Below are positions 23,755-36,164 of a stretch of DNA of 64,000 nt, piece after piece (the stretch's first letter is position 1; the number at the start of each line of letters is the position of its first letter). The position numbers and the translations under genes are program-made. This stretch comes from Eumeta japonica (taxonomy: Eukaryota > Arthropoda > Insecta > Lepidoptera > Psychidae). Under the pieces are notes generated by a model, which had not been told where the DNA came from, did no database searches, and saw nothing but the letters and a program-made list of their open reading frames with translations. Location: NCBI GenBank assembly GCA_005406025.1, contig BGZK01000145.1, positions 496,001-560,000 of the forward strand, read 5' to 3'.

Positions 23755-23958
23755 CCGAGAACCTCTTTCACCGTCTCCTTTTAAACTGACATTTAACAAA
23801 ATATCACTTTTAAAATCAAATTTGCGTGCAACGTCCTCCTTTTCATGGTTGTTCGAGCTAAAATCCGTTAAAAGGAAGAGATGGAACGCGAAATTAATTT
23901 TGAAAATGACTTTTAGTCAAAAGTGAGTTTGTAAGGAGGCTGTGGAAGAGGCCCTTAA
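23755..23958. mobile_element. Palindromic TTAA element, copy 2 (full length, 204 bp)
   Basis: The right end reads gtggaagaggcccttaa, the inverse of the left end of copy 1 (TTAAGGGCCTCTT). The left end is degraded (gagaacctctttcaccgtct). The middle has 'acgtcctccttttcatgg', then 'aaaatccgttaaaaggaag', the same inverted core as the other copies, so almost the whole element can fold on itself. No open frame. TTAA target preference and short terminal repeats fit a piggyBac-dependent MITE. Confidence 0.75.
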
Positions 23959-25904
23959 TGTCGTTATATTAAGCGATTGTTAACAAACTTGAAATTACGT
24001 CATTTTCGTTCGCCATGCACGAGCTCATATCATAATATTGTTACGCCAGTTCGACCTCTAGACGCCCCTCCCCGTACATTTCCGCTTATGATCCTTAAGT
24101 AATCGATGTAAATAACGATTCTCTCGTCGACGGCGCGAATAAAGACGACTGGACACTTTCATTTATACAATGCCGACCTTAAACTTTCGGAGCCCCCTAG
24201 CGAGTGTACCACTGAACAGACAGTAGACTTGCGTTGTAGGCGTAACCCCGTTAGCCAGCCCAGCCGACGTGTCAATATCGTTTAACGTCTGTGTACTATT
24301 GTGGAGACTCCGATCTGTTTAAACTTCGTGTCGTAATAAATTAGTTAACTAATCCATCTCTTATGGTGCTTTGAGATAAATGACTTAGAGCTGTTTTCAA
24401 CCGCTAAATGATTTTCTCCCGAGTGTTTTGTTAGATTTTTCTATAAGAAACATATGTAGAAGTTATCCTTAAAAAATATTCCAAAAACTTTCATACAGTC
24501 TACTCAAAGAGTTTGAATGTCATTTGCATGTCTATAGTATCAAATGTTCTTGTTTTCATTCAAAATCCCTCTTTAGTTCATATTTTTTCCTACTTCAAGG
24601 CCCAATTTTCAAAAACTCGTCGACATAACGTACATTTTAAAATCAGAGTTCAAAATTGTATGTTTCTTACTTTTTAAAAACCCTCCACTTTTACATCCTT
24701 GAAGGATTATTTTCCGAAACACTAAGAACGTTATTCTTAAATTCCAACAGTACATATCATTATCATTTTTTAATTTCTAACTTCAGAAACGATAAACCTC
24801 TTATACAAATTTCCAATCCTGTTTTATCTTTGAAACAAAGGAATTCGTAGAAATATTTCATATGATAGTATAAACAGGTCCGTTCTACGATTATATTATT
24901 TAAGCCTCTTCGGAGTAAATTTACATTTGAGTTAGGAAAAGCAGGTAGTACGATGAAGAATCCTACAAACTAAATACGACCTCATCGTAAGTTACGACGG
25001 ATGTCTACGCCTCAGAGTAAAGATAGCATAGAGCCTGTGTGAAATTTTCGAAACTGTCAACCATATATGTATTTTTTAATAGCACCTGCACAATTTTATT
25101 TGAGAAAAAGAGACACGTAGATTTTTTCTCCTCGATAATCAGTTTACACCCTTGAAACGTCAACTAGGCCTATTGGGCTCATTTAGTATATAGTTATATT
25201 AAAGCAAGCTAAAGCGAGGCAAAAGTACATATGATATATAAACATTAATACGAAACGTTAAATATTAAGACAAAATGAGATCTTCTTAGAAGAGACACAA
25301 CTGTGTCTGATTTATCTTTACTTGGAACCGACTCCAAATACAACTGATTAGTAATTTTTGAAGCCTGTTTAAAAAATATTGAAATAAGTTTTTGAAGGCT
25401 GTTTTTTTTTATTTGTTTTGTTTTACATTTTTTTAGTCATCGAGTAATTATAACTTTACAATTCATTTAGCCACTGTACCTACATGTGTATCAAGCCATG
25501 GTTAGTAAAGTCGGCCGGGCATCTCTTTACTTTTGTATGGAGCAAGTGAAAAAGCAGTTCCGATGTCGAATTTATTTTCCATTTGTAGTGATTCCAAGGC
25601 CTTTAAATTTTTAGTTGGGAACAACTGCCAAATTATTCCTATACAAACTACATAATTTATACTTATTCTTTATAATATAAAAGTTCTAAAATTCATAGAG
25701 ATTACATTTTTATTGACTTCGATATTAGATTGACTCACTCTTCTTTTACAGTTATCGCTAAGAGTTCTGAAGGCTGTGTTCATGCTACGAATGTAACTTT
25801 GGAATTAAATAAATGAAAGAAAATAAGTAGGTAGATTAATAAGTAATTAATTTTACTTCGGTGTATAGTAGTTTTTACTAATAGCCATTGAAGAGTAGTT
25901 TCTG
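23959..25904. other. Non-coding stretch with a moderately GC patch
   Basis: 24030-24330 is less AT-rich and starts 'tgttacgccagttcgacctc' with an internal 'cgaataaagacgac'. It is weakly reminiscent of a solo LTR but has no verifiable ends. The rest is AT-rich with nothing recognisable. Confidence 0.3.
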
Positions 25905-26235
25905 GCGACAAATCGGAGTATTATCCCTCAACTCCCAATCGTTAAGGAGTGCTGTGGCTTCCGTTATCAGCTCAGCAGCGTGATATGGTAACTTCATTAC
26001 ACATAAGCATAGCATAGTGTTATATAGTATTATAAGCATATGTGTCTACTATATTTGAGGATTTTCCTCGATTTTCCTAGGATCCCATCATCAGATCCTG
26101 ACTTGGGACCATATCGAGAGTATACTCTTTTAAGTGAAAAAATAATTTCGAAATCGGTCCACAAATGACGAAATTATCGCTGAGCATACAGACGAACATA
26201 GAATCTCCTCCTTTTTTGAAGTTGATTAAAAAAGT
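25905..26235 (+). mobile_element. Lepidopteran interspersed repeat ending 'cttttttgaagt.gattaaaa'
   Basis: Successive blocks 'actcccaatcgttaaggag', 'gcttccgttatcagctca', 'ggatcccatcatcagatcct', 'aaatcggtccacaaatgacg' and the tail 'cctccttttttgaagttgat' occur in the order typical of a widespread moth/butterfly repeat. It carries no protein. The tail gives its + orientation. Confidence 0.65.
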
Positions 26236-27645
26236 TTTTATTGTAGTACTCACAGTTTATGCAGCTGTTATATTTAATTTAGTCACTCTTATCACTTTCT
26301 CGTTTTAGAGTTTTATACTAAAGGACTCAAGAACATGAAGATGTTATGTTTCGTGTCGGGGTGCAACTTTAATTTAGGACAGATGCCAAATGTTGTCGAA
26401 AACATAATATAAAAACATCTTTCAGAATACAGACGTAACTTTTTATGTCAGAAATATGTTGGCAATAGTAATGATCACTTTTCAATAATGCAATTACGTG
26501 TGAACAAGTTCTCATCATAACAAAACCAGGGAATTCCAATATGTCTTACAAAATTATAATGTACTTTTAGGTTACGGGCAAAGGCTCTAATGATGTTTAA
26601 TTGGAGTCGATATCGATACTTTTCAAAACTTATAAGCAAACTCCATCTTGTAATAGTCGTTTTATCCATCCGCTACCCTGTGCGTAAATCATAATTTAGT
26701 AATGATTGTTCCTGACCATCTATCTCTATTTCGATTGTAGTTTTACTTTCTATGCCGATTCCGGTCTTGATCATTTATTGGGCGTCGCTGCGATTTTTCC
26801 GATTTTATATATTTTCGTGTGTAAAAAGTCTCCTGTTTCGTATTCCGTCAGATAATCCACTTCCCTGCAAAAAAAGATTGCTAATTTTAGACGACGCGAC
26901 AGTGCACCGTGCACATTTGGCACGTATAAAAATGTTCAGCATGTTTTAAATGTTGAAAATGTAAAGAACATTTTTGTTTCAGCGCTAGTGTTATATTGAA
27001 CACATGAAATCTAAGTCTATAACAAACTGAAACTATTGAGTTAGTGCTTGATATAATCTGTAAAATAAAAATGGCATTGTCGATAAAATGCATACAAAAA
27101 ACAAATATCGTTGGTTTTACTATTTAAAAAGTCGTTATTAATTTTATAGCCTTTTTCGTTGTCTTGGTGCAAAACATTGATATTTTAATTATTCCTAATT
27201 GAATTCTTGAAATACTGATAAACAAATATAAAATGAATAGTGACCGATTTCGTATGAAACGAATTGAAAAAATGTAACATTTCTGATGAAAAACTGTTCT
27301 ATTAGACTGACAGTAAACAGGATCACATAATAATATTAAATATTCTTCATTTATGGAGCTGTTGAACACTAAATCATTTCCTTCCTTTGTAGTATCCTCG
27401 GATGTATGTTTTTATTTTTGTCAATGTATAAAAATTTAGTACTTCAAATTCAAAATGGAATCGACTGGATATTTTTATGTGCAGATGGTATGCAGACGTA
27501 AATTAATGTAACTGTATAATGTATATTCTCTTTGGATCCTTCAGCGTTATTTTACTACCTTCCAGAACTTTGAACATTTGTTACTACACAAAATATAGGA
27601 ATAATAAAAACAAAAATATTTTAGAAACATTTTTCATTAAATGAA
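26236..27645. other. AT-rich non-coding stretch
   Basis: Nothing recognisable; short open frames at 26475-27369 match no family. Confidence 0.4.
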
Positions 27646-27649
27646 ATTA

Positions 27650-27975
27650 TACAGAGCATTCTCTGCCACCAGAGTGCAGGTGGTGACCGCCGCTCATGGA
27701 CACTCGCAACCACAGACGAGTCACCAGTGTGTTGCTAACCTCTTGGATAGGACTAGAATATCTAATAAAGGAACGTATGGGGTGATAGAGAGGGAATGTG
27801 GTGACGGATGGGGAACGGGGCTATGAAAAAGGAGTGGGCCACCGGAATTCTCACTCAGTGGATGAAACACTACAGCGAAAAATGTTACTTCACATCTGTA
27901 TTCTATAAAAGTGTGGTACCTTACGGGTGGATCTGACCCATTTTCGTGCTGCAGCCGACTGGGCCATAGCATGGC
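27650..27975. mobile_element. Probable interspersed repeat, compositionally distinct insert
   Basis: A sharply bounded, higher-GC segment ('ccaccagagtgcaggtggtg', 'aagtgtggtaccttacgggt', 'ccgactgggccatagcatgg') in AT-rich DNA. Its wording resembles a common lepidopteran repeat, but there is no second copy in the window and no coding motif, so the call is tentative. Confidence 0.35.
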
Positions 27976-29250
27976 CGAACCACATCGATTACGAAATTAC
28001 ACAGGAATCATCTTTACGAATTTCCAGACTTGGTAAATATAGATATACAATGTTTTGGTATATTACGACAATCTTAACGTATATACATGTGTAGAAAGTC
28101 TGAAAGTAATATGTGAAAACATGATACTCATGTTTTAATACGAGTACTATTAATATTGATTGCTTAAATAGCCGAATATTATATTTTATTAATTTAATGA
28201 TCAATTAGACATAGATTTATAATTAGGAAACTTCAGTGTTTTTGTAAAACAGATTTAATCTTTATTATAACCACATAAGTCTTATAGTTTTTTGATGATA
28301 CATAAATTACCAGAAGTGTCCGTTACTGTATCTGAATTTTAGGGCATAAAGTCATTATTTGGCATGTAGAAAATAATTTTTCGTCAGTTTTGGTCCTTAG
28401 GCGAATAATATATGGGAGCAAAGCAATGTTCTTTGATCACAATGCATTCCACTGCTTAGGAGATTAGCCCGAACAAACAGACATTCAATTCATATAAACT
28501 TTGTTCGTATTAATATTGGATTGTTTAGTGATATAGAAACGCTTTTTAAAAAAATTAAGAATTTTCATATGAATTCATGGCAAAAACAACATGCAAAATT
28601 TGATGAAAATAGTTTTGGTAAGGCACATCATTACTCTTTTTTTTATAAACATAGGAATATTGTACAAAATTTCTCAGGAGGTTGCTTGTGAATTATATTG
28701 CTATCACTTTTTATTTCATTGCACATATCATAAGAGAAACAAGTTCAAGCAGAATGTCTTGCTATTTTATCGCTTTCTCTACACTGTCTTTACTCTAAGA
28801 TTTATACATATCAGTATCTGTACGTCACGCTTGACACAAAGTACGTCTAATTAGTAAAAACATACTGGTAACATCACATATCATTAAAATTTGACAAATA
28901 TATATATATATGATTAAAAAAATAATATTTCTGTCATATATGAATGAATATTATATAATTGCCAGAGATATTTGTCCACCAAACCTTTCAGGTTGACATT
29001 AAAATGACTGTCTGTATATCATAGACTATAATTTTTTTCATAAGAATCATTTCATGTGCGCATAGTATAATTAAATTGGATATTAATATATGTTACTGTT
29101 GACGCACATTTATTTCATTTTTTTTAACATTTTGAAAATAAGATTCGTTCTATAATAGAAAAATGATTTTGTAGACTCGACAATAACACGGCTTTTTTTA
29201 GCATGACTATATTTTTAGAATGTGATAGTTAAGTGTACCGAATCGTAATA
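27976..29250. other. AT-rich non-coding stretch
   Basis: It contains an (at)n run at about 28897-28912. Nothing else recognisable. Confidence 0.4.
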
Positions 29251-29257
29251 TTAGGAT

Positions 29258-30045
29258 CGAGGGCTGCTATTTATGTGTCCGGAACTGGCCAAATACAAAA
29301 CAATATTTAAAAAGTGGTTACAACATTTAAAAATAGAACTCCTTGGCTGTAAGAATACAGTTTGTTTCATGCAACTGTCAACTGTTTTACCATTTTGGCA
29401 TCATTTTGAAAATTACATGCCTTTATCGCCATGGATTTAACTCGTAAAATTTTCGAGTAATTATCTATTACAATTTTCGACGTGGGCTAACTCAAAAACA
29501 GTGCATTGATCAACTCACTTCGACTATTGGGGATGAAGCACCATCGAAAACCATTGTATATGACTGATTTAGTGAGTTTAATCGGGAGCGGTCTATGCTC
29601 ATGGACGAATTTAAACAAAGTCGCTAAATGGGTTGTTGTACCATAAAATATCGATGCTATGCGGGAACTAATAACACAAGATCATCATGTTACATATCGC
29701 CAGATAAAGGCGTCCCTGGGCATAAGTTTGACGAGTATACATAAGATAGTACGCTAAAATTTCCTTGTAAAAAAAGTTAGTCCGCGTTGGATTCGACACA
29801 ACTTGAGCATTGATCAAAAACAGACTCGTATAGATTGGTCCAACACTGACAAAAAAATACAATGATGGTTCGTCAAAAGCTGTTTATAATATCTACACAA
29901 GTAATGAATCTTGGGTCTATGCCTATGACCCTGAGACTAAACAATAATAATCAACGGTGTGGTTGTTCCAAGATGAGCCGAATCCAACAAAAGTGATTCA
30001 TGCCAAAAGCACTTTGAAAAACAATCTCGATCCTCCCTGATCAAG
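29258..30045 (+). pseudogene. mariner transposon, truncated and frameshifted
   Basis: Transposase begins at ATG 29431 (MDLTRKIF), shifts frame, then continues IIYYNFRRGL, GDEAPSKTIVYD, then degraded blocks, KAVYNIYTSNESWVYAYDPE and WLFQDEPNPTKVI. These are the N-terminal HTH region and the start of the catalytic core of a DD34D mariner. The first catalytic Asp is Asn in 'TSNESW' (family T-G-D-E-S/T-W). Stops and frameshifts are frequent, and the C-terminal third is missing, replaced by unrelated DNA near 30045. A plausible 5' terminal repeat starts near 29258 (cgagggctgctatttatg), not verified by a partner. Confidence 0.85.
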
Positions 30046-30095
30046 GCTAGGGCCGGCGCTGGTGACAATGCTAGCAGTTTCTCGTCGGCCGGAAC

Positions 30096-30136
30096 GCAGG
30101 CAATTCAGAGCGGCGAATATTCGTGCGTTATACTGT
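30096..30136 (+). repeat. Dispersed 41-bp sequence, copy 1 ('caattcagagcggc')
   Basis: The 14-mer caattcagagcggc with flanks 'cgcagg' and 'ttcgtgcgtta...ctgta' matches 40531-40573 at about four of every five bases. It is a small shared block from an unidentified repeat family and sits just past the truncated end of the mariner. Confidence 0.5.
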
Positions 30137-30231
30137 ACTGATGATATTGTCGAAGAATTGGAATGTAAAACGGATTTGTTTCATTTGCAGTATTGGTATA
30201 AGAAAATGCTCTATGTGTGGATGCCACACAT

Positions 30232-30590
30232 TTTTTTTGACGTGATAACGTGTTATAAATCGATGAATGCCGGCTGCTCGCACGAAAAAGCATGAATCAT
30301 TGTCGCGTTCCGCCTGAGCCGAGCGTGCGAGTGAGAGCGCGGAACAATAGCGAGACACGAACGGCCTAAGCGTTCGGCTTGTGACGCATCTATCTCTTTA
30401 CTGTATAATTCAAGTAGAAAAATATTTGAATTAACGAGTTCAAATAAATGTTGATTTGTCGAAAACATTGTCATTATTAACTCCTTTGTATTACACAAAA
30501 TAATGATAATTAAATGACAATAATTAATTTCAATTCATAAAACAATGCGATTTTTCATCAATGTTTTCTTATGACGTTATCACGTAAAAT
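30232..30590. mobile_element. Candidate MITE-like element with 12-bp exact terminal inverted repeats
   Basis: acgtgataacgt (30240-30251) and its exact reverse complement acgttatcacgt (30574-30585) flank about 320 bp, and pairing continues imperfectly into adjacent T/A-rich bases on both sides. The interior has a GC-richer half ('gcgtgcgagtgagagcgcgg') and a minus-strand open frame of 81 codons (30253-30498) with no known domain. No target-site duplication was identified. Confidence 0.4.
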
Positions 30591-31345
30591 TATCGTCCGT
30601 AAACCGACTTGACAGACAACCAATTTTTATCGAAAGATATCTCACGAACCGTGTCTCGATTGCGATCCCGTCTTAAAACGAAAAAAAGCCGAAATTATTT
30701 CTGAATCGATCGATCAAGGGTGATGAAAAGTGAATAATAATAAGAACGTGTGGTAAAGAACGTGATCGGAGCACGGACCAGCTCCGCAAAGAGTGGTGAC
30801 ACCCGATTTAAAGGGAAGCATTGGATCGAAAAGGTATTGTCGATTATGAGCTTTTACCGTCATTGCGAACTGTCAATTCTGACTCCACTATAAGCTGAGA
30901 GTTAGACAACGCCTAGACATAACTGCTACAATAAACACGAAGCTTTATATTTTGTCAGCATGATAAACGCCTGCCACACACATCTTTGACCGCAAATATT
31001 GAGAAAACTTGGCCGGTATGAAATAAAACTTCCTAGCCGTCGTTTTGCCTTGATCGGCTGTCGAGCTTTTCAGAATTCTAGATAGAGCAAAGTTAACATA
31101 CAGAGGACACTGCGAAAACTCCTTGTCCCGATTCTTTTGGGAATAACTAAATGGTAACATGTTATGGATGAGGAACATATTTATATTGTAAATTTATAAA
31201 TTAAAACTTCAAAAGGACGTAATTGACTTGTATAGAACATATATATGAAAAGTACTCCTTGACCGAATATTATCGTAAAAATGAACGGTTTATGTAAATC
31301 AAAAATAAAGAACAACTTTTTTTTAAACTTTGGCTTTCTAGTTAT
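30591..31345. other. Non-coding stretch
   Basis: No family match seen. 30600-30860 is less AT-rich and might belong to the element on its left. Confidence 0.35.
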
Positions 31346-31349
31346 TTAA

Positions 31350-31600
31350 ACTTATAGCGCAATATTGCTGAACACTATTATAAAATTGCTGCAACTTTTT
31401 TGGAAACATTATGATGACATTGCAGTAACATTTTCGGTACATTGTATCGCAGAAGTAAGATCATCAAAATTTTATGTTTATATCGTATAATTTAGTAACT
31501 CTAAGTGATATTATGGCAACAATGCGTAACACTGCAGTAGCATTAAGAAAAAAATGTTTTATATTACGCACTCTTCGTAACATTATAATATTATTATGTG
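31350..31600. repeat. Degenerate short repeat rich in 'ttgctgcaac/gtaacat' words
   Basis: Words such as 'gcaatattgctg', 'attgctgcaac', 'cattgcagtaacatt', 'caacaatgcgtaacac' and 'gcagtagcatt' recur through 250 bp on both strands, giving a diverged, partly inverted repeat. The period is irregular. Confidence 0.35.
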
Positions 31601-31802
31601 ACATAACACGGACGGGCACCAGGACTAGTAACATGAACAGAATCGGGTCTGTATTTATGCTGCGTTTGATACAAAAGTTAAGTTGTTATAGTTGATATAG
31701 TAGTATGTAGTACTAAAATGTTCCTTATTGTAATTTACTATAAATAAAGCCTCCATGTACGCTATAACGGCACCGCGATTCATTGCGAATTTTATAAATC
31801 AC

Positions 31803-32035
31803 TAGCTGTCCCGCCCGCTTCGCTGGGTAATTTTTATTGATAAATAAAATGGCGAAGGATTTACGGAATTCGAAAAATGAGTAGCCTAGAACCATCTACA
31901 AATCATTCCGCATCGAATGGTCCCAGTCCCATGTCTATACGTTTAGTAATTTTTACATGATTGGCGAACAAAGACAACCTATTTTCATTATATTTGATTA
32001 GATTTTGAAGTAGGACTTCTTTCGGTGCGACTTCA
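31803..32035 (+). mobile_element. 'actagctgtcccgcccgc' interspersed repeat, partial
   Basis: The head actagctgtcccgcccgctt ('cgctgggtaa' follows) is the same type as those at 1125, 42540 and 60347. The interior has diverged and I cannot place the tail with confidence, so the right boundary is approximate. Confidence 0.55.
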
Positions 32036-34970
32036 AATTGAAATCTATTTTTTTCAGACGAAAATGCTTAACACAACGTTCAATAAAATCTTCATTCTAT
32101 TCATTAAGCATTTATTATTTGAATTTCGAATTCGTTGCATATTCAATTTCAAAGTGGCCAGTGTTCGAAAATCGCAACTTCACATGTGAACCCGGAATGC
32201 GTTTATGTATTAATATTGTCTATGCCCACGACTCCGCTCCCGGATGAACTGGAATGAATTTCTTCATTTTTTTTTGTATCAAGCGATCTTTCTTTCAATC
32301 AAGGCCCCGAACTCGGCCTATGCTAGTAAAGTATAAAGCGACTTATTGATTTTTTATTTATTTATAACATCCGCCATAATACCAAACAAATAAGTCTTAC
32401 TTCAATCGTATGTATTTTATATCGTAAATATCTTCCTACGTAAGTATTTAAAGGTTTCATATGCTACATATTGAAACAAGTAGGATTACTAAATATGTAT
32501 TATGTAAAAAATAGTCGAAAAAAAAATTGGCATATATCTATTTCGTTTTCGTAAATAAATTTTTCAAGCAATAAAGGGACAATCGTGTATACTGTAGTTA
32601 CAATAGATGCCTTCTGAATTCTAAACAAAGGCACGTTTAATATTTTTATGTTCTTCACGTTTCAATGAAAACTATTTCATGAAACTTAAAACAGGGTATC
32701 GCCAATTGAAAAAGGCAAATCTTACTAAAATTTTTGTAGAATTTTTAAAGGTTTGTTTCAATAACTATGAGTTTGAAAGTTATGCCATCATACACGATAT
32801 GAAATAGATTAACGAACACGGATACTCGCGGACTTGACACATTTTAGCGTTACGTGCGTGTACTAAGGAATACTGATAGCAGCACTAGGCAATGATAAAC
32901 ACTAAGTAATAATGGAATACTAAGTAATAGCGTATTATTTTCCTTATGCGACAGCTGGCGATGGCCCCCGGTCACATCATTCCTTTCGAACGAGGAAGTG
33001 TCGGGACCGCTGGTGAGTTGAGTGACGAGTTATTAAGTCGAGCTAAACATGACTCTCCTTTTCGGTTCCCGGACCTTGTCATCGCATCGATGATAACTGT
33101 CGTCACCAGCCCCCGACCTGCATTGAACCAGGGTCAAACACTTAAGCCCCTTACTCTGAAATAAAAAGATCGTAGGAGTGTAAACTCCTTTTGAATATTC
33201 GGTTGTTGAAACCCAACCCAACGACAACGACAACAAGATTTTGCTTTGTCGATGATGACGACAAAGACAACTAGATTTTTCTTTGTTACTATACAGTTTT
33301 TTTTTTTTGCAAATCACTACATGAAAAAAATCATCAAAGATCGTAAAAATGATTTAGATACACAAACTTTGCAAGAAGATAGAACCGAAGAACCAAATAG
33401 TTTCAAGTTTCTATTCAAGAGGCAAAAATATACTACGATTACACATTAGTTGACCAGGTAATGTTACGAATTCGTTTAGTCTATCCGTGTGTGTACGTTC
33501 GATAAGATCGCTGAAAATGTACGAGAAAATATAAGAAAGTATCTTTACACAAATTCAAAATCATTATTAAGTATTTTTTTGTTAAAAAGGGGTATTATAC
33601 AATTTATGAATATTTAGAGGGTAAATAATCATGGATTTAACCAACTCGACTTCTTGCCAGTCTGTTTCTTTATGGTTTCTTTACGTGATAGTTAAACGTA
33701 TTTATCGGGGTGCTTCGTTTGAAACGATTATATTTTTTTCTTTGTTACATTGGCGAAATATTACTGTAAATATTTATAAATAAAAAATCTCCTCAAAGAC
33801 GGTCTCTTAATTTAAATTTTAATGCTTTTTTTCTCAATTATCTATAGTTTCGCGGTATTTCAGGATGTTCAATTAGCAACAGGTGGAAATCACAGAGGAG
33901 TCTTTTCTCTGAACGCGCCTGTAGTTAATTTATGTTTTATAAACCGCTACGCCGGTAAAGAAAAACTAATAGCTTGTATAGTTTTCGAAACGATATTTCT
34001 GCATTTTAATTTCAATTATCTCACGTTAGTCAAAAACCGCAGCATCCGCGACTTGAATACTTTTCCGCCTATTAAACATATCCCCTAAATGGCAAACATA
34101 AATGTACGATGACGTGGCTTTTAAAATGGAACCTAATTGTAAGTATGCAGTGTATATTTAATGAGAGATATTTAAGACATGCATCCAGAGCATCCTACAT
34201 ACCGACTCAAAAAAGATTTTGATTTTATTTTAAAATGTATAACAGTGTTAAATACAAATAATTTAGAAAATGATAAAAGAACAATCAAATATGTTAAGAT
34301 TAGTTCTACAAATAATCTTATATTAAATATTGTAAATATCAAAGTGCATTCAGGATTTTTGAAAAATTATTGAGACTTATAAAATGTTTAGTAAGCGTCC
34401 TTTCTCTTTTTCTGTTAACACGCGGTGGCGCCGTTACTCTAAATAGGTATTTTGAGTCAACGCAAAATGGCTGTTGACGAAACAAATATTTGGAATAATT
34501 AGAAAGTTTTATATTTCAATTTTAATTAGCACTCGAACTCTCACAGCAACGTCCCAACTGAGCGACTTGACAAGCGACTGCCTAAAAAAAACTTATATTT
34601 ATTGAAACTGTCAATAATACAATTGAATAATTTATATAAGATGAGTGAGTGCGCCCTTAGGCTGGTTAAGATTTATGACATACAAACAATAGCTCTCAGT
34701 TTTGGGATTAATTCTGTACTTACTACTGAACCTAAGTAGCTGTCGGTCAATGTAAATAAATAGAAAAAAACAGCATTTTACATTCATGTTCCGTGAGTGA
34801 TATAGATATTTATAAGTATATTATGTAAATATGTAGGTTTATGATTCCTAAATTATTAACATGAGTTCAAGTTTTCGATGAACTGTAGGTGTCGCCCATA
34901 TCTCGTATCGATTCCCTTGTTCGGATGTTCCTACGATCAATACGAGGCCAAACTTAGTACATACAATCAT
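32036..34970. other. Mostly AT-rich non-coding stretch
   Basis: 32940-33160 is less AT-rich; its + frame begins MRQLAMAPGHIIPFERG, faintly like the start of a Tc1-type transposase, but the resemblance stops there. 33214-33240 repeats 'acgacaacgac' (CAA/CGA-type simple repeat), echoed at 33250-33275. Nothing else recognisable. Confidence 0.35.
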
Positions 34971-34974
34971 AGTT

Positions 34975-35350
34975 GGGAAAAAAACCTCTCGGCGGGAGGT
35001 GCGATCGCGCGAGTAATTCACGGAGACGGTCGGGTCGCTTGACGTTTCAATGTCGTCGCGTGTGTGTAATAGATTTTCCGTGGTGCGTGGGGCGCGGCGC
35101 GGGCGCGCTGGGCGGAGTATGGCGCGCGGCGGGGAGCGCGGGGCTGCACGAGGCCGTAGGGCGCGCCGCTGCTCACCCACCGGGCCTCTCGATCTCTGCG
35201 TCCGCGCCCCGCGCCGCACCCCACGTCGCCGCGCAGCCGCTGCGCCGGCGTGCCCTGTAACCGAGCGCGCTGACGGGCTATGCCGCGGCCACGCCGTACC
35301 GTCCGGCTACCACTCGTGTCTCGATCATTATGACGTCATCGATTCCGAGA
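34975..35350. promoter_or_regulatory. Strong CpG-rich islet with CRE palindrome
   Basis: The most GC-rich block of the window (for example ggggcgcggcgcgggcgcgc at about 35090 and cgcgccccgcgccgcacc at about 35203, which are imperfect inverted copies). At 35331 lies a perfect CRE, tgacgtca. Open frames on both strands here are long because stops are rare; they are Ala/Arg-rich and lack motifs. It looks like a promoter or 5'-leader island, but no exon can be assigned. Confidence 0.35.
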
Positions 35351-35774
35351 CGTCCATCACGTTTGTTATCCTGAGTCTTGTTTATTACTAACAAATCTTA
35401 TATAGATTTTTTACATACGTCATTCGTTTCGCTCTACAAAGAAAAGTGCCGCTGGTGACTCATAGAGATAAGGACACAATATGACGCCCATTCCTCAGTC
35501 CAAATTATCATTATCGCGCGGCGCTAGACATTTATTTGGGTTAACTCGTTTGACGGGCGCTCGCTCCGCAGCGACGACCTCCATCGGGCGATCGTTACAA
35601 TCGGTAAGCTAGGGTTTAGAGCCCATAAGCCCTAGTGAATATTAATATAAATGAACTTAACCGTAACCCGGTCGAAGGTAGCATAATATGGCTATTAATG
35701 AAGCGCATTTTGTGGTGAAAGGCCCTTTTTTATATGAATGCAAACGGTTCGTATAATTAAATGTGGTAGATAAA

Positions 35775-35915
35775 GAACGGCGCGCCTGGGAAGTGGGGAA
35801 GAGTAACGGTGAGCGGAGACGAGCCGCGGCGCGCGCTCGGAGCGCGTAGGACGCGCTTGCGCAATCGCAATGCTAACTCGACGCGCCTGTGCCGAGACGG
35901 CCGCCTTCTGTAGGT
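35775..35915. other. GC-rich islet
   Basis: 'gagccgcggcgcgcgctcgg' at about 35821 and 'gacgcgcttgcgcaatcgca' near 35850 (NRF1-like gcgcttgcgc). No coding signal. Confidence 0.25.
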
Positions 35916-36164
35916 TGTAGCGGATGTTAAATAATGAAATACCTATCGAACGAGCTTCACACGATTGAAAATTTTTAATGACTTTAATATTTTAAAAAAT
36001 TCCTGGTCGTTCCGGACAGCCTTTTGAATGTTATTCAGTCAAAATCGATTATTGATTAAAGAAACGTCAATTTAGTATTTGCTTATTGAATGTTTTGTAT
36101 ATTGAAAATCTAATTTACTTTATGAAGAGAGCAACTCATATCTTGAGGCAAGTTATGTGTAGAA

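Noticed and set aside
24034..24345. Possible solo LTR beginning tgttacgccag
   Set aside because: No matching end, target duplication, primer-binding site or second copy could be identified.
32946..33164. Possible Tc1-like transposase start (PGHIIPFERG)
   Set aside because: Only about ten residues resemble the family and the continuation does not.
34848..35391. Four overlapping Ala/Arg-rich frames of 68-123 codons
   Set aside because: All lie in the CpG-rich islet and are opposite-strand or shifted shadows of each other.
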